From: Caldilineaceae bacterium | Lineage (GTDB): Bacteria > Chloroflexota > Anaerolineae > Caldilineales > Caldilineaceae | Length of the DNA stretch: 48,388 bases | Direction of reading: 5' to 3' | NCBI GenBank assembly: GCA_019637695.1 | Contig: JAHBVG010000045.1 | Span: 1-48,388, forward strand | In this document: positions 32,160 through 39,755 of the stretch, one piece after another | How positions within the stretch are numbered: the stretch's first letter is position 1 | Layout of the letters: every line of letters starts with the position of its first letter | Position numbers and translations under genes: made by a program | Notes under the pieces: generated by a model | Told to the model about the DNA's origin: nothing | The model's database searches: none | The model's input: only the letters and a program-made list of their open reading frames with translations

Positions 32160-33575
32160 ATGCAAGAGGAATTGAGGAAGAAGGCTATTTCTCGGCGGAC
32201 ATTTCTACGGTTGAGCGCTGGGGTCGCTGGGGTCGCTGCGCTGGCAGGCTGTGCGCCTGTTGTTCCTGCATCTTCACCCCAGGGTGAGGAGGTTAGTGCC
32301 CCTGCCGCTCAAGCGGTGGAAATTGATGTATGGACAGGGTGGACAGAAGATGCCGCCACCAACATTGAAAAGATTCTAGACGGGTACAACCAATCTCAAG
32401 ATCGGGTGGTTGCTAGACATGTGGTGGTGCCGGAAGCGATGACCCAAAGGCTGCTGGCAGCGATTGCGGCTGGCGATCCACCGGCCGGCGCCATTGTCTT
32501 TGGCGCGAGCGTTGCCTATCAGTTGGCTGCACAGGATGCGGTGCTGGCCTTGGATGAAATTGGTAATCCCGACCAGGTGGCAAGCCTCAAAGATTGGATG
32601 GAGCCGGCGCTCTGGGAGCTTGGCGTCTATGATGGCAGATTTGTCTATGCCAGTATGTGGAATCAGTGTTTGGGCGTCTTTGTCAACGTCGATATTGCAG
32701 AACAACAGGGCGTCGATCCAGAAAGTCCCCCTGCTACGCTGGAAGAACTCGAAGCGGTTTGGGATCAACTGACGATCTGGGATAACAATGACAACATCGA
32801 CGTGCTGGGCGGCGATTTTACCTGGACGGCCATGATCATGGGGCGCTTTTTGGGGCAATTTGTCAGCGAGGATGGCACGACCATCACCGCCAACCATCCC
32901 AACAATGTACGCGCCCTTGATTGGATTGCCAGTCGGTGGCAACGAATCGGTCCACAAAAGCTACAGGATTTTTATGCGTCACTGCAAGGGCGCGGTGAGC
33001 GCTCTGCCGGGCAGGATCCCTTCCTTTCTGGGCTACGTGCGACCACCGTGACGGGGCCGTGGCAGTACAACACCATGCGCAACTTTATGCCGGAAGGGTT
33101 CCGGTATACTGTATGGCCTTTCCCCGGGCCGGCTGGGCAGACGGAAAAGGGAATGCACACCTACGGCGACGGCTGGATCATCCCAAGAGGAGCGCCAGAA
33201 CCCTCTGCCACCTGGGAGATCATCAGCACCATGACCGGCGCGACTGGCAATCGCGATGTCTATACCTCTTTGTTCACAACCTGGCTTTGTGTTAATGGCC
33301 CCGTCTCGCAGGAGATGACAGAATGGCCGACATTCCAGACCGAAGTCATGGATGAATGTCCCGGCTACGAAGAAATCTTCCTGAGCGACCTCTATGATTC
33401 GGATTACTACCTCTACCCGCCGAAGATTCCAACCAGCAACTCCTATCAGTCGTTGATGAATGCTGAGTGGGAGAAGGTGCGACTTGGCCAGAAAGGTACG
33501 CAGGAAGCGCTGGATTTTGTGACGGCTGAAGCGCAAAAAGAATTAGACACTTGGAACGAGCAGAATCGAGGATAA
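32160..33575 (+). CDS. sugar ABC transporter substrate-binding lipoprotein with Tat signal
   Basis: The 471 residues form a family-1 solute-binding protein. A twin-arginine signal (SRRTFLRLSAGVAGVAAL) is followed by the lipobox LAGC (Cys31). The two-domain fold then shows EIDVWTGWTEDAATNIEK, a run ending ITANHPNNVRALDWIASRW, and GDGWIIPRGAPEPSATWEIIS. AAAGGAGA lies nine bases before the ATG. It heads an operon with two permeases. Sugar or oligosaccharide import is expected; the substrate is unknown. Confidence 0.9.
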   Translation: MQEELRKKAISRRTFLRLSAGVAGVAALAGCAPVVPASSPQGEEVSAPAAQAVEIDVWTGWTEDAATNIEKILDGYNQSQDRVVARHVVVPEAMTQRLLAAIAAGDPPAGAIVFGASVAYQLAAQDAVLALDEIGNPDQVASLKDWMEPALWELGVYDGRFVYASMWNQCLGVFVNVDIAEQQGVDPESPPATLEELEAVWDQLTIWDNNDNIDVLGGDFTWTAMIMGRFLGQFVSEDGTTITANHPNNVRALDWIASRWQRIGPQKLQDFYASLQGRGERSAGQDPFLSGLRATTVTGPWQYNTMRNFMPEGFRYTVWPFPGPAGQTEKGMHTYGDGWIIPRGAPEPSATWEIISTMTGATGNRDVYTSLFTTWLCVNGPVSQEMTEWPTFQTEVMDECPGYEEIFLSDLYDSDYYLYPPKIPTSNSYQSLMNAEWEKVRLGQKGTQEALDFVTAEAQKELDTWNEQNRG

Positions 33576-33644
33576 CAGGCTGAGGGGATGGGGGAGCGGT
33601 GACGATGGTTGAGGCTGTTGTCTGCCCCCATCCCCTCCCTGTTA
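33571..33644. repeat. 21-bp bulged hairpin between binding protein and permease genes
   Basis: ATAACAGG and GAGGGGATGGGGG (33571-33593, two bases between them) pair with CCCCCATCCCCTC and CCTGTTAT (33624-33644). The stem begins at the stop codon of the binding protein. Such hairpins often stabilise the binding-protein transcript relative to the permeases, which could be its role here. It also fits the low-complexity inverted-repeat pattern of the window. Confidence 0.75.
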
Positions 33645-33680
33645 TTGGCGCATAGACCTACTCCTGGAAAGGAAGCAAGT

Positions 33681-34580
33681 GTGTCGATCACTTCACAGAG
33701 TAACCCCGGGCAGATAGCCTCTCCCCAGCAATCTTCATCCGCTCAGATACGTCTGCTGCGCCAGATGGTAAGCCTAGCAAAGTATGGAATACTGCTGTTG
33801 TGTTCTGCATTCTTCATCCTGCCTTGGGTATGGATGATCTCCACATCTCTCAAGAGTCCGCAGGAGCTTTCTGTTTATCCTCCCATTTGGATTCCTGATC
33901 CGATCCGGTGGGATAACTACCTTTTGGCTTTCCAACAGGCTGCCTTGGGGCAGTACGTTATCAACACCTTGATCATTGCCGTTCCGTCGGTGATTGGCGC
34001 TGTACTTTCCAACTCACTGGTTGCCTACGGATTTGCCCGTGTTCGTTGGATTGGGCGCGACTATGTATTTGGCGTTGTCCTGGCAACGCTCATCTTGCCA
34101 GGGTTCGTCACCTTTATCCCCCTCTACCTTATTTTTCGCAATCTGGGTTGGATCAACACGTACTTACCGTTGGTTGTTCCTCAGTTCTTGGGTAACCCGT
34201 TCTTCATCTTCCTGCTTCGTCAATTCTTTATGACGCTCCCAGAAGAACTGTCTGATGCCGCACGGGTGGACGGCGCATCGGAGCTGCGTATCTTCTCTCA
34301 AATTACGCTGCCTCTGGCCCTCCCTGCGCTGGCCGTGGTGGCGCTCTTTCAGTTTATTGGAAGTTGGAATGACTACTTTGGCCCCCTGATTTATCTTAGC
34401 AACAAGGCGCGCTATCCCATCTCATTGGGGATTGCCAACATGCAATCGAGCTATGGTTTCTCGAATTTTGCCTGGATTATGGCGGCGACCTGTATGAGTG
34501 TACTGCCCATTATCATTCTCTTTTTCTTTGCACAGCGCACGTTCATTGAAGGAATTGCATTGACCGGTTTAAAGGGATAG
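33681..34580 (+). CDS. carbohydrate ABC transporter permease, MalG type
   Basis: This 299-residue permease has six predicted membrane segments. The first is SLAKYGILLLCSAFFILPWV, and the periplasmic NYLLAFQQAALGQYVINT follows. The cytoplasmic EAA loop is EELSDAARVDGASELRIFSQ. The end, IALTGLKG, is typical of MalG-like permeases. GTG 33681 is used because GGAAAGGAAG precedes it; the ATG-like start at 33609 would read through the hairpin. Unusually the MalG-type gene comes before the MalF-type gene. Confidence 0.88.
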   Translation: MSITSQSNPGQIASPQQSSSAQIRLLRQMVSLAKYGILLLCSAFFILPWVWMISTSLKSPQELSVYPPIWIPDPIRWDNYLLAFQQAALGQYVINTLIIAVPSVIGAVLSNSLVAYGFARVRWIGRDYVFGVVLATLILPGFVTFIPLYLIFRNLGWINTYLPLVVPQFLGNPFFIFLLRQFFMTLPEELSDAARVDGASELRIFSQITLPLALPALAVVALFQFIGSWNDYFGPLIYLSNKARYPISLGIANMQSSYGFSNFAWIMAATCMSVLPIIILFFFAQRTFIEGIALTGLKG

Positions 34581-34589
34581 GAGATTGAC

Positions 34590-35504
34590 ATGATCGCCGC
34601 CAAATCCTTACGGAAGCTCACCCGGAGTGAACGAAAGGCGTTGCTCACCGGCTTGCTTTTTATTTCTCCCTGGATCATTGGGTTTATACTCTTTAGGCTC
34701 TACCCATTCTTCGCATCCCTTTACTACAGCTTTACATTCTTTCCTGTTCTACAATCCCCGCGCTGGATTGGGTTGGACAACTTTATCAACCTAATGGATG
34801 ATTCGCGCTTTTTGACGTCCCTCTACAACAGCGCCTACTATGCTTTCTTTGCCGTGCCGCTGGGCACAGTGGTCGGCATTCTGTTGGCGCTGCTGCTCAA
34901 CATGCGGGTGCGCGGCCTTTCTACCTTTCGCACCATTTTCTTCCTGCCCAGCATCACCCCTGTGGTCGCCACCGCGATTGTCTGGCTATGGATGTTCAAT
35001 CCACGCAACGGCATTGTCAATTTTGTGCTGGAACTGGTCGGCATCCGCGGTCCTGGTTGGCTGGGGAGCCCGGAATGGGCCAAACCTGCCCTCATTCTTA
35101 TGAGCCTGTGGGGACTTGGCGGCGCCATCGTGATCTACCTGGCGGCGCTGCAAAGCGTTCCGCGCGAGCTTATGGAGGCATCCGAACTGGACGGCGCCAA
35201 TACGCAGCAGCGCATTTGGTACGTGACACTGCCCATGATCAGCCCTGTGATCCTCTTCAACGTGATTACTGGCCTGATCGGCGCCTTTCAGTTTTTCACC
35301 GAAGTACATGTGATGACGGGCGGCACAGGGGGACCGGCAGACGCTACCCTTATGATGTCAATCTACCTGTGGCAGACAGCATTCCAATTCTTTAAGATGG
35401 GCTATGCCTCGGCGCAGGCGTGGATTCTATTTTTGATCATCGTTGTCTTTACGCTGGTGCTTTTCCGCATTTCGGGCAGGCTCATCTACTACGGCGGACG
35501 TTAG
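34590..35504 (+). CDS. carbohydrate ABC transporter permease, MalF type
   Basis: This 304-residue permease has about six membrane segments, starting LLTGLLFISPWIIGFILF. It carries the periplasmic NLMDDSRFLTSLYNSAYYAF and the EAA loop RELMEASELDGANTQQRIWY. It begins 9 bp after the MalG-type gene with GGAGA upstream. No ATPase gene lies in the operon, so a shared MsmK/UgpC-type ATPase encoded elsewhere must energise it. Confidence 0.9.
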   Translation: MIAAKSLRKLTRSERKALLTGLLFISPWIIGFILFRLYPFFASLYYSFTFFPVLQSPRWIGLDNFINLMDDSRFLTSLYNSAYYAFFAVPLGTVVGILLALLLNMRVRGLSTFRTIFFLPSITPVVATAIVWLWMFNPRNGIVNFVLELVGIRGPGWLGSPEWAKPALILMSLWGLGGAIVIYLAALQSVPRELMEASELDGANTQQRIWYVTLPMISPVILFNVITGLIGAFQFFTEVHVMTGGTGGPADATLMMSIYLWQTAFQFFKMGYASAQAWILFLIIVVFTLVLFRISGRLIYYGGR

Positions 35505-35570
35505 GCTAGACAGGGCCAGCGCCCAGGTTTCCACGGATCCTACTTCATTCACCCTTGAGGATGTTAACCC

Positions 35571-36623
35571 ATGCCCCAACTCTTTCAGAGCGAAACCTAT
35601 CTTCGTCATCGCCTGCGTGCTGACGGCCGCGCCCTACGCTTTCAGTCTACCGATTTAGAGCAGTGGCAGCGCTGGCAGCAAGAGCTACGCGCGCGGATTC
35701 GAGGACTGCTAGGGTTGCAACGATTCCTGCCCACCGCCATGAACAGCCGAGTTACTGAGGCGGTTTCCTGCCAAGGATATGTGCGCGAACGGGTGGAAAT
35801 TGAAACCGAACCCGGGGTGATCATGCCGCTGTATGTCCTCATCCCCGAACAGTTGCAAGGGACGGCGCCGGCGGTCCTTGCACCGCACGGACATGGCAGC
35901 GGCGGCAAGCTGGCGCCGGCGGGGGTCAGGGCAACGCCAGCCGTTGCAGAAACCATCCGCCAGCATAACTATGACTACGGCGTCCAGGCCGTGCAGCGAG
36001 GCTACGTCGTCTTCTGCCCTGACGCGCGCGGCTTTGGTGAACGTCGAGAATCGTTGACCGCGTCACCGGAGTCCCTGCTAGACTCGTCATGCCGCCAGCT
36101 TGCCCACATGGGCCTGCCTCTAGGTATGACCGTCGCCGGAATGTGGACGTGGGATCTGCTGGTTCTGCTCGATTACGTGGCGACACGCCCGGAGACACAA
36201 GGAGAACGCATTTGCTGTATCGGGCTGTCCGGCGGCGGTTTGCAGACGTTGTGGTTGGCTGCGCTGGATGAACGGGTAGCGTGTGCTGTCATTAGCGGAT
36301 ACTTCTATGGCGTCGAAGATTCACTGCTTCACCTGTCGGGCAACTGTGACTGCAACTATATACCGCACATGTGGGAGAGTGCGGATATGGGCGATGTGGC
36401 TGCGTTGATTGCGCCGCGCCCGTTGTTGATAGAAGCAGCCCGCCAGGATCCACTCAACGGGCCACGAGGCATCGACAATGTGATAGAACAGTGTGAGATC
36501 ACACGCCGGGCATATTCGTTGCTCGGCGTCGAGGATCGATTTGAGATCGACGTTTTCGATGGCGGTCATGTCTGGCATGGAACCGTTGCCTTCGATTGGC
36601 TTGACCGCTGGCTGCGAAGGTAA
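35571..36623 (+). CDS. alpha/beta hydrolase (acetyl xylan esterase-like)
   Basis: This 350-residue protein has an N-terminal helical part, VLAPHGHGSGGKLAP (oxyanion region), the nucleophile elbow GLSGGGLQTLW (Ser220), PRPLLIEAARQDPLNG with a likely acid, and FDGGHVWHG with the catalytic His. It is clearly a relative of the hydrolase at 30736-31872, with conserved elbow sequence and order. It lies 66 bp after the permease and before the PhyH gene, so it probably belongs to the transport operon. Esterase activity on an imported glycoside is plausible. Confidence 0.82.
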   Translation: MPQLFQSETYLRHRLRADGRALRFQSTDLEQWQRWQQELRARIRGLLGLQRFLPTAMNSRVTEAVSCQGYVRERVEIETEPGVIMPLYVLIPEQLQGTAPAVLAPHGHGSGGKLAPAGVRATPAVAETIRQHNYDYGVQAVQRGYVVFCPDARGFGERRESLTASPESLLDSSCRQLAHMGLPLGMTVAGMWTWDLLVLLDYVATRPETQGERICCIGLSGGGLQTLWLAALDERVACAVISGYFYGVEDSLLHLSGNCDCNYIPHMWESADMGDVAALIAPRPLLIEAARQDPLNGPRGIDNVIEQCEITRRAYSLLGVEDRFEIDVFDGGHVWHGTVAFDWLDRWLRR

Positions 36624-36658
36624 TGCGTTCCGCAAAGATAGACGAATAGGAGCAGACC

Positions 36659-37558
36659 ATGAACACAGAGACGCTGGATCGCCCACTCATTAGCAATGGA
36701 TTCACCCTCCCCCCACAGATGCTGGGCAAACTACAACCGACCGATCCCAGCCTGCCCATGAATGATCTGCGCGAACAATACCGGGCACAGGGCTATCTCT
36801 GGCTCAAACAGGTTCTGGATCGGAATGAGGTGCTGGCCTTTCGTCATCGCTTCTTTGCCGCTTTTGAGGAGGCGGGATTGCTGGCCCCCGGCAGCGATGC
36901 GGTGGATGGAATTTACAGCGGGTACGAGGACAAGGAGACCGCGCGCAAGATTCTGATGGAGGCGGTGCGCTGGGCGTCGTATGAATCGTTCTGTTTTGCG
37001 CCGCCGATCTGGCAGTTCTACGAGGCGTTCCTGGGCGGGCCAGTTTACCTGCACAAGCGCAAGATCGTACGTTACACTCGGCCTTATGATCCCAACTGCA
37101 CCGGCGCGCACTATGACCTCACCTATCTGCGCGGCGGCACAGACAGCGTCTGCACCAGTTGGATTCCCATCGGCGACATCCCCGTGGAGATGGGCGGGCT
37201 GGTCTATCTGGAAGGCTCCGACCGTTGGGGACGTGAGACGGAAGAAGAATTCCGCCGCAAGAATGCCGAACTTTCCCCCGAAGAGCGCATTAGCGCCTAC
37301 AACAAGAACATGACGCAGGGCGGCTGGCTGAGCAAGGATCTGCCCAATCTAGCGGCGCGCATGGGCACTCGCTGGCTGGTCGCCGACTACGAAGCCGGGG
37401 ACATGATGGTCCACAGCGCGTACATGATCCACGCTGCGACGCTCAACGAGAGCAGCGAAAACCGGTTACGCCTCTCCACCGACATCCGCTATCAACTCGT
37501 GCGCGAGGAGATCGACCAGCGCTGGCAGAACCATTGGTCGCTGGATGACATGTTGTAA
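36659..37558 (+). CDS. phytanoyl-CoA dioxygenase (PhyH) family protein
   Basis: This 299-residue Fe(II)/2-oxoglutarate-dependent oxygenase has HYDLTYL (His151, Asp153) as the H-x-D pair and GDMMVHSAYMIHAATLN with His252 or His258 as the third ligand. The following ENRLRLSTDIRYQL carries Arg for 2-oxoglutarate. AGGAG lies five bases before ATG 36659. It follows the hydrolase by 35 bp and closes the transport operon. PhyH proteins hydroxylate or demethylate small molecules; substrate unknown. Confidence 0.85.
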   Translation: MNTETLDRPLISNGFTLPPQMLGKLQPTDPSLPMNDLREQYRAQGYLWLKQVLDRNEVLAFRHRFFAAFEEAGLLAPGSDAVDGIYSGYEDKETARKILMEAVRWASYESFCFAPPIWQFYEAFLGGPVYLHKRKIVRYTRPYDPNCTGAHYDLTYLRGGTDSVCTSWIPIGDIPVEMGGLVYLEGSDRWGRETEEEFRRKNAELSPEERISAYNKNMTQGGWLSKDLPNLAARMGTRWLVADYEAGDMMVHSAYMIHAATLNESSENRLRLSTDIRYQLVREEIDQRWQNHWSLDDML

Positions 37559-37752
37559 AGGGTGTTCGATGCGGAACATCCCCGCGCTGAGTAGAAAGTT
37601 TGGACCGTTCGGGTCGAGATGCTACGGGCTTGCGTGCTGGTCTGCCCGGTGAAACTCGACGTTTGATCCCTGCACAGATCGGTCCCGCCGATGAACTATC
37701 GCAGGCGATGGAATGGTATTGGAGTCGCTAGACCTTCCATCAACACCAATCT

Positions 37753-39489
37753 TTACTCTTCAATCTTAACGATTGCCGCGGATTCGCCGGGCATGTGGAT
37801 GCCGTCTTCGCTGAGGGTGACGCCTTCTTGAGAAGCCAGACTGATCTCTCCGTGCTTGGGTGAGGGGATGGTCTGCGCGTCTGCGCCCAGGTTGCAGACG
37901 ACGACGGCAGCGCCGCGGTCGACGACAATCCAGCGGGCGGACTCGTCGTAGCGGACGGCGACGCTGTCGAGCGGACCTGTCCCCAACGCGGGGATCTGGC
38001 GGCGCAGGCGGATCAGTTGGCGATGCCAGTCGCAGAGGCTGGCGTGCGATTCTTCCTTGAGTTCGGACCAGTTCAGCTTCGAGCGCTGGAAAGTCTCCGC
38101 CGATTGCGGATCGGGCACCTCGTCCGGCTCCCAACCGAAGGCGGCAAACTCACCCCGCCGACCCTCGCTCACCGCCTTCCCCAACTCGGTGTTGTCGAAA
38201 TTGGTGAAATATTGAAAGGGCGACGACGCGCCCCACTCCTCACCCTGGAAGAGCATGGGGATGAAGGGCGCAGTGAGCACGATGGCCGCGCCGATCTTCG
38301 CCAATTCTGGGCTGACGAGATGGCTGATGCGATCCCCTTGGGCGCGGTTGCCGATCTGGTCGTGGTTTTGGATGTAGCCGAGGAATTTGTAGCCGGGCAA
38401 CCCGGTGGCCGGTCGCCCGTGACGGCGCTGGCGGAAGGGCGAGTAACGCCCATTGTAGACAAAGGCCCGTTGCAGCGCCGCCGCCAGATCGGCCAGCCCA
38501 TTGAAGTCGGCGTAGTAGCCCTCCTGTTCGCCGGTGAGGGCGACGTGCAGCGCGTGGTGGAAGTCATCGCTCCACTGCGCGTCCATGCCGTAGCCGCCCA
38601 TCTCCAGTGAGCGGACAACGCGCGGATCGTTGAGATCGCTCTCGGCAATCAAGGCCAGATGACGGCCCAGCGCGCCCTGCAACGCCTTCACCTCTGCCCC
38701 CAACTGCTCTAAAAAGTGAACCGCCGAATCGTCGATCAAGGCGTGGACGGCGTCGATGCGCAGCGCGTCGATGTGATAATCGCGCAGCCACATCCGCGCG
38801 TTGTCGATGAAAAAGCGGCGCACCTCATCGCTGCCCGCCCCATCCAGATTGACGGCGTCGCCCCAACTGGTCTTGTGATGCTCGGTGAAATAGGGACCGA
38901 ACATGGCCAGATAATTGCCATCCGGGCCGAGATGGTTGTAGACCACGTCGAGGATCACGGCGAGTCCGCGCCTGTGGCAACTGTTGACCAATGCCTTCAA
39001 CCCGTCCGGTCCGCCGTAGGGATGATGAGGAGCGGAGAGCGCAACCCCGTCGTAGCCCCAACCGCGCGAGCCGGGAAAGGCGGCCACCGGCATCAGTTCC
39101 ACATGGGTGACGCCCAACTCAACGAGATGATCGAGTTTTTCGATGGCGGCGTCGAAAGTCCCTTCGGGGGTAAATGTTCCCACATGCAGCTCGTAGATAA
39201 TGGCCGACGCCAGCGGACCGGACTGCCAGCCATCATCGTCCCAGCGGAACGCTTCATGATCGACAACCCGCGACGCGCCGTGGACGCCGTGCGGCTGCCA
39301 CGGTGAACGGGGATCGGGCAAGGGCTGACTGCCATCCACAATATAGGCGTAGTCGGTGCGGATGCCCGCTTCGTCCACGTCGATCTGCCACCAGCCGTCG
39401 TCCGCTGCATTCATTGGTAGACGGCGACGGCCATTCAATTCAATTTCCACGTTTTGGGGCTTGGGCGCCCAAACACGAAAGGTTGTCAT
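37753..39489 (-). CDS. treZ: malto-oligosyltrehalose trehalohydrolase
   Basis: This 578-residue GH13 enzyme cleaves trehalose from the reducing end of maltooligosyl-trehalose. An N-terminal CBM48-like domain (FRVWAPKPQNVEIEL) precedes the barrel. Catalytic residues are Asp246 (ALRIDAVHA), Glu283 (LALIAESDLND) and Asp377 (GYIQNHDQIGNR). Glu283 and Asp377 have the same numbers as in the archaeal enzyme. It is last in the treX-treY-treZ order and is separated from treY by 264 bp containing a hairpin and a purine-rich tract, so separate control of treZ is possible. Confidence 0.95.
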   Translation of the reverse strand: MTTFRVWAPKPQNVEIELNGRRRLPMNAADDGWWQIDVDEAGIRTDYAYIVDGSQPLPDPRSPWQPHGVHGASRVVDHEAFRWDDDGWQSGPLASAIIYELHVGTFTPEGTFDAAIEKLDHLVELGVTHVELMPVAAFPGSRGWGYDGVALSAPHHPYGGPDGLKALVNSCHRRGLAVILDVVYNHLGPDGNYLAMFGPYFTEHHKTSWGDAVNLDGAGSDEVRRFFIDNARMWLRDYHIDALRIDAVHALIDDSAVHFLEQLGAEVKALQGALGRHLALIAESDLNDPRVVRSLEMGGYGMDAQWSDDFHHALHVALTGEQEGYYADFNGLADLAAALQRAFVYNGRYSPFRQRRHGRPATGLPGYKFLGYIQNHDQIGNRAQGDRISHLVSPELAKIGAAIVLTAPFIPMLFQGEEWGASSPFQYFTNFDNTELGKAVSEGRRGEFAAFGWEPDEVPDPQSAETFQRSKLNWSELKEESHASLCDWHRQLIRLRRQIPALGTGPLDSVAVRYDESARWIVVDRGAAVVVCNLGADAQTIPSPKHGEISLASQEGVTLSEDGIHMPGESAAIVKIEE

Positions 39490-39545
39490 GGTTGCTCCTT
39501 ATCGAAAAGGGATCGGGGCATAAGTGCTAACGTAAGGGCCTGCGA

Positions 39546-39624
39546 AAGTGCCGGGGACTTTTCGTCGCAATGAGGCGGGGTATCCACGCCTGACGTCACG
39601 TCCGGCGTCAAGTCCCCGGCACTT
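39546..39624. repeat. 15-bp perfect inverted repeat upstream of treZ
   Basis: AAGTGCCGGGGACTT (39546-39560) and AAGTCCCCGGCACTT (39610-39624) are exact complements. A smaller dyad, GACGTC, and the complementary GGCGTC words fill the 49-base loop. Less exact pairing extends outward on both sides. It lies 57 bp upstream of the treZ start, so it could influence treZ expression. Confidence 0.7.
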
Positions 39625-39671
39625 GTTCGTACAACGCTTCCCTTAGCGCCTAAAGTGGACTGGGAACTGAG

Positions 39672-39755
39672 CAGATACGTCCTCCCCCCTCTCTTCTTCG
39701 CTCCCTCTCTTCTTCTCTTCTTCTCTCCCTCTCTGCACCTCTGCCTCTCTGCGTT
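39672..39755 (-). other. polypurine/polypyrimidine tract between treY and treZ
   Basis: On the plus strand 39680-39752 is almost pure pyrimidine with TCTTCTTCTC-type triplet repeats and CTCTGCACCTCTGCCTCTCTG words. On the coding strand of the tre genes it is purine-rich. The tract begins right at the treY stop. Such mirror-symmetric tracts can form triplex DNA. It is not a gene. Confidence 0.6.
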
